Assembly: GCF_019279795.1 (NCBI RefSeq)
Contig: NC_056725.1
Span: forward strand, 1,069,387,068 to 1,069,451,067
Direction of reading: 5' to 3'
From: Protopterus annectens
Taxonomy: Eukaryota; Chordata; Ceratodontiformes; Protopteridae
DNA length: 64,000 bases
In this document: positions 35,500 through 47,339 of the stretch, piece by piece
How positions within the stretch are numbered: position 1 is the stretch's first letter
Layout of the letters: every line of letters starts with the position of its first letter
Program-made: the position numbers and the translations under genes
Notes under the pieces: generated by a model
Databases searched by the model: none
Seen by the model: only the letters and a program-made list of their open reading frames with translations
What the model was told of the DNA's origin: nothing

Positions 35500-35870
35500 A
35501 CATCAGCACTTACATCAAACACACGGTATGCAGTTTCTACTGAACTGTCTGGATCTCTGACAGTGGACAAGAACTCTTCATGTCGTATCAGTGGGAGCTC
35601 AGTAACAGGACCACACCTGTAGCCAGATCTTTTTGGGAAACTATAGCTGCTCTCCTCCGGGCTAATGAAGTCATATCAGTGGCTCAATGACGCACCTGAT
35701 CATAATTGCTGTTGCTGCCTCCTACTGCATTGACAGTGTTCACTAACTGGTTCCAAATCTGCATTTTGGCATTCATATCCACACGTCCTTTCTCAAACAG
35801 AAAGGCTCCATGGTGCCTGAAAGCCTGAAGTATCACTTCATTTTCAAAGTGAATGAAAGTAGGTTTACAT
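35500..35870 (-). pseudogene. Myb/SANT-like gene 1, DNA-binding exon (copy 2)
   Basis: The minus strand reads FENEVILQAFRHHGAFLF, then MQIWNQLVNTVNAVGG, then YDQVRH-stop-ATDM and ARRRAA: a full three-helix Myb/SANT-like domain with one stop. It gives the N-terminal helix that is frame-shifted in copy 1. After a frame change the tail reads RHEEFLSTVRDPDSS and AYRVFDVSADVSS, matching the HVLDVKATVSE tail of copy 1. Best evidence for the gene 1 family call. Confidence 0.7.
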
Positions 35871-35999
35871 GGATTTTTAGGCCTGGGTGTTGTAATCCTA
35901 TGTAATCCTATGTGACATAAAACAGAGAAGGATAAATATCAAAATATGACTTCCCTATATCACATAACTAAGGTCTTGCTTATCTACACATTTGTCAAC

Positions 36000-38520
36000 A
36001 TTAAGCACTGGAAACTCAACTTTTCATTTAGCAAAACTGAAGGTTACGTGTTTGTTCTACCTCCCTCTCACACACAAACCAAGTTGTGTCCAAACCAAGG
36101 AATATCACTTAAGTAATATATTATGTTTTCCACTGAAATATCATGATGCCTACACATTTTTAAAGTAAAAGCACTTCCACACTTTTTGTTCTTGCATCAC
36201 ACAAATGGTAGGTGGCACCCCACTCCCAAAACAATAAACAAATGAAGGTTTGTAGAAACCAAGAAATACCACAGAATTAATTGCATATATGCTTTCCACT
36301 CAATTATCAGGATGCATATGCACTTACAACAGAAAAATCAATTTATGATTGGCAGTTACGTCTCACTATGCCCACAACTCCCCTGGAGGTAACCCCGGGT
36401 CATCTCACAAGCATAACACCTGTGTCAGTGACACATACATTACATTTCTCTCCAACAGCATAGAATATCGTCGATTCAAATTTTAAAAATAATACTTGTG
36501 ATAAAAGTTTACAGCCTGTCTAGCTGTGAAATGCAAATGCCTGCCAAAAATGCCAGTGCTAAAAGTGAAGAATAAGAAGTGCAAATAGATAAATGTTCCA
36601 TTTTCTCCTGGATATATAAATGAATTTGTAACATTTTGCAACATCTAGAATATACTTGAATAATACAAGCATAACTTAAGCAAATTAGAAGTGTTGTCTA
36701 CAGATAAATCACCTTCAAATGAATACAAAACTTATGTTTTGTCCAAATACACAAGTCTCCTTACCTTCAAGTTCCCTAGCTACATGGTTACCTTTTTATA
36801 GTGTAGATTCAACCCTCTGAGCATGGTGAAGATGCAAATAAGGTGTGAACTCATTTGAATAGCTAAATACCAAATTTTTGATTTTGTGTACCTTATGTCA
36901 TACAAGTGTAGGCTGTACAAATTGTTAGTTGCTAATGGCTTGCAACTGTGAATGATTTATGTGAGAGAGAAGGAACACACAACAGCAATTCAGGCAACCT
37001 TCCCTGAAGTGGGTTTGTCACTGAGGGTACAATTCCAAACTGTGAAACCAACTTCAGCAAGATTTTAAATGAAGTAAAACACCACACATTTATCATTTTT
37101 GTTCAGTAATAGCCAAACTCTCCTGCCTGTGCTATAAAATGTTTTTCACTGTCATGTATTTTTATCATACAGCCAAAAGAGAATGATACACAATGCACTG
37201 TAGAATGTATGCCTGAGATTACAGCAGTGATAAGGGAAGAATGAACACAATACTAAGAGGAGAGAGCTGCATTTGTGCAAACATTCATAAATGGTTGTGT
37301 GCATTCATTGCTCTAAATATGTACGTTGCACATGTATAACCAAATAAGAATGTAGGAGTGTATATCCTGTTAATACTGTAGAGGAAATGTGCCTTTGTGC
37401 ACATGATCTGACTGCTGCTGCAAAGCTGTGTCTGTGGGAAAGAGAGACAACACCCACCCACTGTGTTACATTTCATTAGAATGAGAGTTCAAATCTAGAG
37501 CAGTGTAACTTTTTAGCATTTGCTAACATTTTTTTTTCTGTTATTAATATTTGAGTGGCACAAGGCATAGTGCAAACATGGTGAAACTCATAAATATTTA
37601 AAAATAGATGTCAGTTGCCTTAGGAAGCTCAGTCATGCTTAACGGCATTGCACAGCAGTCAGCATCTAAGATAATAATGACAGCATAAATTATACCTGTA
37701 AACCAAGTGTATGTGTAGCACAACTTGTAAAGATGTTGAGGACACAATGCATAAGACAGGTCGACTGTAATTTGAGTCTCACATTTTTAATGATAAATGA
37801 TCAGAAACATTCTTTACAATAATTATGTATATTAACTTCTGTGTGTAATATTTGCATGTTGCTCACCTGTGTGCAAACAGGGTTCACTGCTGCAGACAAA
37901 TAAGAAACATTGTCACTTGCAAAAGTGAAGCATTATTACTTATTTTGCCTTCCTTTACACAAAGATGCAAGGTGGTATTGTATGGCAGTAAGCACTCTGG
38001 ATAGTAATGTATGTAAAAATACAACTGCCACATATCTTTCCCTGTGGCACCAAGTGTAAGCTCATGACCACAACACGGTTGAAATAGGGTTGTAATCAAT
38101 CACACTCCATGGTTTTAAATGGTGCTCCACTGTAATTGATATAAAAAAATAACAATATAAAGAAAATATACACAATAACTATGTATAGCAGGTTGATTGA
38201 GCATACACATGATATCATATGAATTATGTGTAACTGGGGTGTCACATCAATTCTGTAATTATTTTTTTTCTGCCCTGGTATGGACTTCACACTTTACTGT
38301 CTGTTATCTGCATAACTCACATAAGTATAGTTGTAAAACAAAATATATTGTGTGGTCTGACACAGAAATCAGAAATTTACTCTGAAAGTAATAAGACTAC
38401 ATGCATTTCTAGTATATTGTCACATATTACTCCTGCATCACACCTGAGAACGCATAAACCAGGACTGTGTCAGGTCACACCCATACTTGGTTAATTGAAG
38501 TATAGCAATACTCACTCTTT
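36000..38520. other. Divergent intergenic region of copy 2
   Basis: No protein supported. 36710-37050 and 37380-37500 resemble 7970-8290 and 8590-8760 of copy 1. A B-box-like GAGTTCAAATCT is at 37485-37496 at the position matching copy 1. The promoters of the two Myb genes should lie here. Conservation of these blocks without coding suggests element regulatory or subterminal sequence, or shared old SINEs. Confidence 0.4.
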
Positions 38521-38528
38521 AATATGGG

Positions 38529-38805
38529 TTTACTATCAAAATCCAGAAATGCACTTCTTTGAGTACCATAACATAGAATGTATGGTTTTAAACTTTTATT
38601 AAAGTGAAAGTACAATTAACGAATGTGTAATACCGATATCTGGATGGCAAATGCAGTTCAATGGTAATTTTTTCCAAAACATTGCAGATCAAAAATTGGC
38701 TTTAACATGTTTCGAAAAGTTGGCATAAAAACATTTTTATTTTCAACATTTTATTTCGGTGGCATGATTAAATGAAGAGGTGCATTTCTGGATTTTGATA
38801 GTAAA
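38529..38805. mobile_element. MITE with about 30-bp terminal inverted repeats
   Basis: Left TTTACTATCAAAATCCAGAA and the right end's reverse complement ATTTACTATCAAAATCCAGA continue to GAAATGCAC(T/C)TCTT, about 31 bases with one or two changes. 277 bp, no coding. TA or TTA-type flanks are possible, but the symmetric end prevents a firm target-site call. It has no counterpart in copy 1, so it arrived after the two copies separated. Confidence 0.8.
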
Positions 38806-39309
38806 TGTTTAGTATGTATATATAATTAATGGCCATGTTTGCCAAACACTGCTTCTGTGGCAATGAAAAAAAAAACACCTATGTGGAAGCATATGTATTC
38901 TCTATTTTACACAGGGTTGAATCCCATCTTGGGCATATTACTTGTATCAGTGTGTAAGGCCCCACAAAATATGTGTCAAGTCATAAAATTGACTCCCCCA
39001 ATTCAGATCTTTCAAGTCAAGTAATTTACATATCAATCTTAACCATTGGACGAACTTTGGTCAGGTATAGCAGCAGACAAGCCATACATTATGTCAACTG
39101 TCACATTACCCTACCAATTTCATAAACTGTCTTCCTCTCGGTTTGGCAATGTTGCTCTCCAACTAACATCACCAACATGTGGTTGGCATGGTTGGGTGGG
39201 TTTTGATCACTAACCATAAAATGCATTATCACAAATTGGGGAGAAATCACTTTAACTGTTGTTGAATGACCTGTACAGACATGGTAGGAGCTGGGAAGGA
39301 TGGTACCTA

Positions 39310-39584
39310 ATTCAGGGCTCAAAAATGGGGTGTGGAAGAGTCAAGAATATTCACTGCATTCCTTGTAAAGTGCTACAACTACAGCCTGCTGCAGTGGGAC
39401 TATACTGGGTCTCAGTACAAGTCTGATGCTTGGAATAGTCTAGCCAAGGCTGTCTCCAGTGCGACTGGCATTCCACACACTGGGGAGCAATGCAGGCATC
39501 ATTATAATGACCTGAAATGGCACAAGCAGGAACAATTCAACCAGTGGTTGTATGAGTTTAAGACTGATGACATCCCACTGCTGT
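39310..39584 (+). CDS. Myb/SANT-like gene 2, exon 1 (copy 2, frame open)
   Basis: Open from before 39332 to the donor GTAAGT at 39585-39590. Order: ESRIFTAFLVKCYNYSLLQW, then YKSDAWNSLAKAVSSATG, then GEQCRHHYNDLKWHKQEQFN, then FKTDDIPLLC. Three helices with W, the basic GEQCRxHYNDLK block and length of about 90 residues fit Myb/SANT-like domains found with transposons and in MSANTD-type proteins. Start codon uncertain; the first ATG in frame is at 39332. Only this exon is undamaged; the gene as a whole is probably a relic. Confidence 0.6.
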
Positions 39585-39692
39585 GTAAGTATATAGATAA
39601 AGCAACATTTACTGATGTAGAAAGCTGGACATAGCCAAGACTGGCATGCATAAATCTTTGGTGTCTCTTTTTTGCTCCTTCTTTATTTTTCA

Positions 39693-39776
39693 GCTGCTCA
39701 GGAGATTTCCATGCATAGGGAGGTACATGCTGAATGAGTAGAAAGACACAGAGAAGCAAGGAGTATGTGTGCAGCA
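39693..39776 (+). pseudogene. Myb/SANT-like gene 2, exon 2 (copy 2)
   Basis: Preceded by a good acceptor (TTATTTTTCAG ending about 39692). Reads AAQEISMHREVHAE, a stop, then RHREARSMCA, a charged helix typical of the segment after Myb/SANT domains. One stop codon. Copied again at about 40300-40380 by the local duplication. Confidence 0.5.
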
Positions 39777-40916
39777 TAAATGGCCATCATTTCTTTAAAA
39801 TTATTGCTCTTTAATACATTACTAGTAACTTAAGCATGCATATCTTAACTGTAAAAGCAATCATGCATGCTTTGCTCTGTAGCTTAAGGTAATTGTAGCA
39901 GAATGTAAGGTTCTACAAAAAAATGTGTAAAGTAATAAAACTGATTCCCCTGATTCAGGTCTTACAAGTCAAGCAATTTAACATATCAGTCTTCACGACT
40001 GGACAAACTTTGGTCAGGTATAGCACCAGGCAAGACATAAATTATGCCAACTGTCACATTACCTTGCCTATCTCATAAAATACCTTCCCCTCTGTTTGGC
40101 AATGTTGCTCTCCGCTTAACATCACACAAATGTGGTTGGCATGGTTGTGTGGATTTGAGCACAGGCTGTAAAATGCGATATCATGAATTGTGTAAGTATG
40201 CAGATCAAGCAACATTAACTGGTGTAGAAAGCTACAGATAGTCAAGACTGATATGCATAATGCTTTTGTATCCCTCTTCTCTCCTTTATTTTTCAATACT
40301 CAGGAGATTTTAGCATACAGGGAGGTGCATGCTGACTGATTAGAGGGACTCAGAGAAGCAAGGAGTATGTATGCAGCACACATGACCGTTATTTCATTAA
40401 AATCATTGCTCTTCCATACATTACTAGTAACTTAAGCATGCATATCTCAACTGTAAAAGCAATTATGCATGCTTTGTTCTGTAGCTCAGGGTAATTATAG
40501 CAGGCAGGTGTAATAGCGTATGCAGATTTAGCAGGTTCAATTCCCCCTAGTGGCAAATATATTCTAATTAGAAAAACATCATTATTTAGTATCAATTTCT
40601 TAGAATTGGCATAAGTGTTATGCTGTTAACTTAATATGTATTATCTTTAAAAGCATACATGCAATATATGCATATTGCAATGAGTATTTGTTAAAATTCA
40701 CAATCCTATTTTTGATTTTGAAATATCTATAGCTAATATAACAATAAAAGTATATTTATCTGTAATAAAGAATATATGTCACATCTAATGGTTCCAGTCA
40801 CTTGTTCTTTCTTTTCTTCTCTCACCCCACCCCTATTTCTCTCTCTTTTGTTTTTTATGAATGATCACACCATTCTGATGTCATACCTTTCTGCTAACAA
40901 ACAAAATGTTTTTCAG

Positions 40917-41290
40917 TACAAGGAGGTAGGCCACACCCACTGAGGCTCAGCCAGCCATCCCTGCATACCAACACCCAGCACATCTGGAACACAACCTGGC
41001 AGTACTGCCTCTGCAGCCCCTGTACTGCCTGGGATCTCCAAATCAGGTTGCATTGCCCCAGCAGCTGCTGCATAGGTACCCTCCAGGAGTAGTGGCAGAG
41101 GTGGGGATTACATCACCTGCCAGGAGCTGACAGGGATGGTGCATAAGATTTTAGAAAGTAACATTGCTACATGCCTCAATCATCTGGAGAAATTGCTGGT
41201 GGGAATGCAGAAAAAAAATGTCAAAGGATCATACAGGAAGCTGAGGAAGGGAACAGTGATGACAGTTCTGTGGGTGAGGCCTAAATTCTC
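40917..41290 (+). pseudogene. Myb/SANT-like gene 2, exon 3 (copy 2)
   Basis: Acceptor TGTTTTTCAG ends near 40916. Pro/Ser-rich beginning in a broken frame, then SRSSGRGGDYITCQELTGMV and a likely coiled coil, NIATCLNHLEKLLVGMQKK (41135-41215), as in many transposon Myb proteins. The SRSSGxGxDxIT block agrees with copy 1. Confidence 0.5.
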
Positions 41291-41944
41291 ACTGTCCCCA
41301 TGCTTGACTGACATGTGCCTCTGATGTCCGTTACCTATCCCCTGTCATGATGTTACCCAACCTTTTGTGTCCATTACCATCCCCGTGTTTGCCTTGTATG
41401 TCCTGTTTGTCTACACCTGCTTCCTTACCTACCCCACATACCTGACCCTGACAATCCAACGTCCCTTCCCCAACATTCCTCTCTTTTTAAAATCCAAATT
41501 TTGAAATAAAAAAAAAGGCACCTTTCCCATAAAAAAAATTTTGTCCCATATGTAAATTTCCACTTCTCATATGTGCATTCCAATTGATTCAGTTAAAGAA
41601 GTGGATAGCTATGTTTCTTTCCTAATTTCCTCCTGTTGCTTCCCCTTGCCTCCCCACCCCCACCCCGCTTGTCCCCATTTCACTACTTTCATATCTACCA
41701 CATTTTCACACCTTTAATCTGGTCAGAAAATAGAATCACACACCAAACACATGGCAGAAATGCCCCATAATAACACCCTATACTTTTTGTCGTCTGCATT
41801 TGCGCAGAGTTCGGCATCACACACCAATGCCAAGTGCTATCTAATGGCCCTTCATGTCCTATGTCAAAATCTGATGAGTTTTTGCCATTGGCTGCACTAG
41901 TCCAGTTATCCCCATGCAGTGTTGCTTGAACACATTGTGCTAAA

Positions 41945-43190
41945 GGAATACAGTTCAGCAAGTTCCTGCCTGGTGCCCTGCAGAGTTCTACAGCAGCAGA
42001 GAGACAAAAGAGAGACTTTGAAGTGATTAAGTAGCATTTTTCTGCATTGTCTTGCTGCCTTTAGCTAATTTCACCTAAAACTCTGATTTTCTAGAGTTTC
42101 TGTGATTTAAAAAGCTTGTTTCAGCTACATATTGTACTTATTTTACTGCCTGCACTATAACAAAGTATTTTTTATGTTTAAATTACTGGTTTAACTTTTG
42201 TAGGCTACACACTCAAATGTGATAGCCATTTCTGTGCATTTAAAGTGTTTTTTTGATTGTATCTGCTTTATTTTCTGAAAAAAAAAATACTTGTTTTCCT
42301 GCCTTTCTAAGCTAGTATAGTCCAGTTTTCAGGTTAGTGCTGAAATCAGGGCTGTGTTACAAGTATCTGTGTTTGCCCATACCTTGCTTGGATAGAAGGA
42401 ATTTTCTCTGTTCACTGAGAGAGGGAGTTTTGAGCAGCCTATCTGTCCCTGCAGGAGTGGTTTCAGCCCAGAAATTAGTAGTTTATTGGCCATTTTGGCC
42501 TAATTTCTATCTCTTTCATTTCCCTGCTATAAAACCTGCATTTGCAAGGTTTTGCACTAGTATACAGCTCAGCAAGCTCCTGCCTGGTGCCCTGCAGAGT
42601 TCTACAGCAGCAGATAGATGAAATAGAGACTTTGGAGTGATTAAGTATCATTTATCTGCATTTTATTGCTGCCTTTAGCTAATTCCACCAAAAACACCGA
42701 TTTTCTAAAGTTTCTGTGATTTAAAAAGCTTGTTTCAGGTACATATTGCACTTATTTTACTGCCTGCACTTTAACAAAGTCATTTTTGTGTTTAAATTAC
42801 CTGTTCAATTGTTGTAGGCTACACACTCAAGTGAGATCGCCATTTCTGTGCATTTAAAGTGTTTTTTTGATTGTATCTGCTTTATTTTCTGAAAAAAAAA
42901 TATATATATATATAGTTGTATTCCCACCTTTATAAGCTAGTATTGTCCAGTTTCCAGGTTAGTCCTGAATTCAGGGCTGTGTTACAAGTTTCTGTGTTTG
43001 CCCATACCTTACTTAGATAGAAGGAAGCTTCTCTGTTCACTGTGAGAAAGGGAGCTTTGAGCTGCCTATCTGTCCCTGGAAGAGTTGTTTCAGCCCAGAA
43101 ATTAGTAGTGAATTGACCATTTTGGGCCAATTTCTATCTCTTTCATTTCCCTGCTGTAAATCCCGCATTTGCAAGGTTTTGTGCACCGGG
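41945..43190 (+). repeat. Tandem 5' UTR monomers of LINE B (about 615 bp unit)
   Basis: The unit from CAGCAAG(T/C)TCCTGCCTGGTG through TTTTCTGAAAAAAAAA to CCTGCATTTGCAAGG appears at about 41950 and again at about 42568, over 90 percent alike by eye. The second copy has a TA run at 42900-42914. Placement directly before ORF1 suggests promoter monomers. Sequence differs from the LINE A monomers apart from short TAGTCCAG and CTGTGTTTG blocks. Confidence 0.85.
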
Positions 43191-43466
43191 CAGCACAAGT
43201 TAGCTAGGGTATAACTATTCCTGACTCCACAAAGTCTACTCTTCAATTTTTCCCTTGGAACTAGACAAACATTCAACTTACGCACTCAAACCATTCACTT
43301 TTCATACTGGCACTTGCTCAAAACTCTTAGCAAGCACTAATAAGCCTTAGCACTAGACCCCTCCCCTATACTGTAGAGAAGGACAAGGCTCTCTATTCGA
43401 CCTTACCAGCCAATCAGTAAAACAATTCACTGTACCTATCCAGGCATGTCCAAAGGGCAGTTTTAG

Positions 43467-44400
43467 GTGTACTCTCTTGTCCAGCTGGTGAATCAGGGCA
43501 TTTTGAGGCAATGTTACAATTATCTTATGTATACAGACAACCCTCTCCTCCTTCCACCAAACACTAATGCATGCGCGAGATGCAATTATACAGCCAAACT
43601 GGAGGTTAAGCTCTCTCAACCCAAGACTGGACCAGGCAGTCAAGAGGAGAAGGGAATAACTTGCATCACACCACCAGTCTCACATAGACCTATGAAACCA
43701 GCACTGGCTAAAAACACACATAAATACACTAAAACATACTTGGATGCTCTAAATAAAAGTCTGCAGAAGCAACAGAGACCTCCAAAGCAGACATCCAAGC
43801 AACCTCCACCCTCCAACACAAACCATGAAACACATACTTCACAAAACCAGTGTGCCACACAGTCACAGCCCTTAAGGCAAAATAACATCCCCGACACACT
43901 AGTAATAGGTGACTCTATAGTCAGGCACACTGACGTCCCACTAACTAGGCTGAACAAGGAGAAGGTTACTGTTAGCTGTCTGCCAGGTGCCAGGATCCTC
44001 CACATAACACAAGCACTCAGGACACTCCAGAACAAGTACAAATATGACTGTGTCATTGTCCATGTTGTTGTGAATGACCTGAACCGTACCTCCCTGGACT
44101 ACATAAAAAAGACATGGAGGAGATCTCTGATCATGTAGCCCAGGCCGGTATGACCCTGACCCTGAGTAGCATCCTGCCCTCACCAAGAATAATACCATGG
44201 TATAGAGAAAAAAATATATCAACTTCAACAATTGGCTAACTTTCTGATGTCATTCAAAGAGGATCCAGTGTCTGTCAGCCTGGGATGACATGCTTGACAA
44301 GCCACGCTGCTTTGCTAGAGTTGGCTTGCACCTGTCACCCTTAGGCTTTTGAATACTGGCCAAGGCTCTTGCTACCCCCATAGTGCCTTTTTAGGCAAGG
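43467..44400 (+). pseudogene. LINE B ORF1, zinc-like region plus SGNH esterase
   Basis: The open stretch 43467-44138 starts with LRQCYNYLMYTDNPLLLPP and CARCNYTAKLE, then a Gln/Thr/Lys-rich linker, then the esterase: TLVIGDSIVRHTDVPLTRL (nucleophile Ser in GDS), CLPGARI, VIVHVVVNDL. After a frame shift near 44115 it continues AQAGMTLTLSSILPSPR, SAWDDMLDKPRCFARVGLHL and SPLG (to 44400). The usual D-x-LHL catalytic pair reads V-GLHL, so the Asp may be lost. CR1/L2-type ORF1 proteins share this esterase. Confidence 0.75.
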
Positions 44401-44429
44401 CTCAAAAGAAAAACCCACCACCGTAAATA

Positions 44430-47230
44430 GCACAAGTAAAAAAAAAACTGAGGGTAATGCTACTCAATGCCAGAAGTCTAAACCTCAAAATGCATGCACT
44501 TGAGGCACTCCTCAGTATGGAGAAAATTGATATATGTGCAGTAACAGAAATCTGGTTTAAGGCTCCAGAGAGCACCCTAGCACTACCAGACTACAACTCA
44601 TACCATACATATTGGCCACAAAACCCGAACCGAAATACAAAAGGCGGGGGAGTATCCATATTCATCAAGGATACCCACACCTCCAGGTTAGTGGTACAGC
44701 ATGATGCTTCAGAGATCATCCACATGCAACTAACAATGGGCAAAACTGCTATTCAAATTATAGCTTGCTACAGATCACCCACCATGTCCCAGGACCCCCA
44801 CTCCGCATTCCTGGAAACACTGGGAAATATAAAGGTCCTACCAAACACAATGATATTGGGTGATTTCAATAACCCAAACATTAACTGGGAGAACTACTCA
44901 AGTACAAACTCCTTTGCCCAACATTTCCTAGAATTTATAAACTCAAATGCCCTGGATCAACTGGTCAACACCCCCACCAGAGGTGACAACATATTGGACC
45001 TGGTCATCACCAACATGGGCGACCGGTGTTCCACACCAGAGGTCAACCCCCTCGCTGGTTAGATCTGACCATAAACTAATCACTCTGGATATCCACATTC
45101 TGCCACCACCTCTGGTCAAAGAAACCACTGAGAAAAACTTTTCAGAGGCAAACTTCATGTTACTTAAGACCGAGGTGGGAAGTTTCAAAGCCCCCATGCT
45201 AAAGGATAATGCTGTCCAAGCTGCAAAATCCTTTACTAATGCACTCTATGGGCACCTACAAGAATGCATGGATTGTGCTATCCAAAACAAAACCAAGACT
45301 CACTCCTCCAAAAAAAAGAAACCAGTCTGGTGGACCCCTGCCATAAACAAGCTATACAATAGAAGGAGGAAACTAGTACAGAAAAGAGTAAAATTCCAAG
45401 AAGAGAAGACATCCCTGATCAGTATCAGCAAGAAACTACGTTCCCTCATAAAATCATCCAAGGCTAGCTTAGAAAGAAAAATTGCCATTGACTCCAAAGA
45501 TAACCACAAGGCATTCTTTAGCTATGGCAAGAATCTAAGTGGCAATTTTCAGATCTGCTCGGAGTTAGTGCAGAATGGCACAAAATACACTGAACTGACC
45601 GATATAGCCAACATTCTGGCAGACAGGTTCAGTGCAAACTTCACCCCCCTCTCACCCCCAAAAGGGCCCATAACTATACCAGAAGAATGTAGTGCCCCTG
45701 AAATCATGGTCACTCAGGTTAAAACATCCCTCTCCAAAGCCAAAAACACAACATCAATGGGACCGGATGGTGTCCCAGGTTGTGTCCTACATGAGCTGAA
45801 AGATGAACTAACCCCTCACCAAAACACAGTGTTTAAACTCAGCCTGTCCACAGGCTACATGCTCACAGAGTGATGCACAGCAATTGTTATTCCACTCCAC
45901 AAAGGTGGAGCCACAACGGACCCCAGGAACTATTGCCCTATAAGCCTGACTTGCTTGGTCTGCAAAGCTATGGAGCGCATTATCATGGATCTCATTAACA
46001 GATACATTGGAAACCTCCAAACACTGGACACTACCCAGTTTGGCTTTGTTAAGGGGAGATCATGCCTCCTAAACCTGGTGGACTTCTTTGAGACAGTTAC
46101 CAAGGCTATAGACGAGGGAAAGGTGGTCCACACAACCTACCTAGACCTTGCAAAGGCCTTCAACACCATTCCCCACTCAGGTATTATAGACAAGCTCACC
46201 AGCCTAAACATAAACCCCAACGTCATGAGATGGGTTGCCAACTGGCTTATGGACAGAACACACATGATAAGAGTTGCGGGAGCTAGGTCTGACTCTAAAC
46301 CGGTTACAAGTGGCATTCCCCAGGGCTCAGTCCTAGGACCCCTCCTATTCGGCATATACTTCTCAGAGATAAAGACAAGCACAGGAGGACTATGGCTGAT
46401 GAAGTTCAAAGACGACTGCAAACTAGGGGCTATAATTGACTCTCTGGCTGACAAAGACAGCCTCCAAAAGGGTCTCACTCAGACAGATACCTGCTGTCGA
46501 AACCATGGCCTCAAGCTAAATGCCAAAAAGTGCATAGTCATCCCCTTTGGAAAAAACAAAGTACCCATAAACTACCACATAGGTGGTAGCCCCCTAAATA
46601 TGGAAGACGTAATAAGGGATCTGGGGACCCAAGTAGATAGTAACCTCTCCTTTGATAATCACATTGCCAAAGTGGTTAGAACATCCTTCTATGTGGCCCA
46701 CCTAATCGCAAAAGGGTTTGCATCCAGATTGAAATAGGTCATTGGGCCCCTCTGTGCATCACTCATCAGACCCATCATAGAGTAAAATGCACCATTTGGG
46801 ATGTACCTTACAAGACACCTGCAACAACTGGAAAGACCACAGAAGTACCTCACAAAGAGAATCACTGGCCTCAAACAGATGCCCTATGCAGCTCAACTGA
46901 AGAAACTCCAGCTGTACTTGGTTGCATACCGCCTACTCAGAGGTGATCTCTGCCTGACATACAAGAATTGATGGACATGCTCCACCTAAAGAAAACCATA
47001 TCCCCTCAAGCCACATGCTCCAGGGATCTAAACCTCACCGCAACAATAAATAGAACATGCTGGAGGGATAGATTCCTGTCCTAGAGACTTCCCATGCTCT
47101 GGAACAAGATTCCAATCTACATTAGGCAGAGCTCCTCGCTAACCCTCTTCAAGAGAAACCTTGATGAGTGGATGAGAAAAATAAAGTTTACCCCAGGGGA
47201 TCACTTCAATGACTCTGCTGGACAGAGGCA
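44430..47230 (+). pseudogene. LINE B ORF2, endonuclease and reverse transcriptase
   Basis: Endonuclease 44457-45062: MLLNARSLNLKM, VTEIWFK, GGGVSIFIKD, GDFNNPNINWE, TPTRGDNILDLVI; the SDHK block follows in the +1 frame (frame shift near 45040). Linker and RT entry 44947-45873, KNTTSMGPDGVPGCV, then a stop at 45873. RT 45955-46737: CLLNLVDFFETV, AKAFNTIPHSGI, SGIPQGSVLGPLL, active site MKFKDDCKLG (family FADD, here FKDD), NAKKCIVIPFG. Stop at 46735, then thumb and C-terminus in broken frames to 47230. Confidence 0.85.
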
Positions 47231-47259
47231 CAGGGAACTAATCTAAGAGGGCGGCAAAA

Positions 47260-47335
47260 GCCAACACATTCTGGCTAGGGTTATAAATGCCTTTGGGCAG
47301 ATAGCCTATTACCTACCTATGAACCTATGAACCTA
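47260..47335 (+). repeat. 3' end of LINE B
   Basis: GGCTAGGGTTATAAATGCC...ATAGCCTATTACC followed by CTATGAACCTATGAACCTA. Shares CTATGAACC with the end of the SINE at 6498-6634 and the GGCTAG start with both that SINE and LINE A. Confidence 0.8.
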
Positions 47336-47339
47336 AGTA

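Larger units (their letters stand above)
38960..40520 (+). repeat. Tandem duplication around gene 2 exons 1-2
   Basis: 38960-39905 and 39906-40520 are direct repeats (for example TTTGGTCAGGTATAGCA at both starts, CTTAAGCATGCATATCT at both ends). The second lacks about 330 bases that in the first hold exon 1. Exon 2-like sequence (GGAGATTT...GAAGCAAGGAGTATGT) is present in both. Copy 1 of the unit shows no such duplication. Confidence 0.85.
41945..47335 (+). mobile_element. CR1-like LINE, near full length, best preserved (LINE B)
   Basis: Two tandem 5' UTR monomers (41945-43190), ORF1 (43467-44400), ORF2 (44430-47230) and a 3' UTR ending in CCTATGAACCTATGAACC (47312-47335). Only a handful of stops and frame shifts, so the youngest CR1-like copy here. 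Closest reference in the window for reading the other copies. No target duplication detected, as is usual for CR1. Confidence 0.9.
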
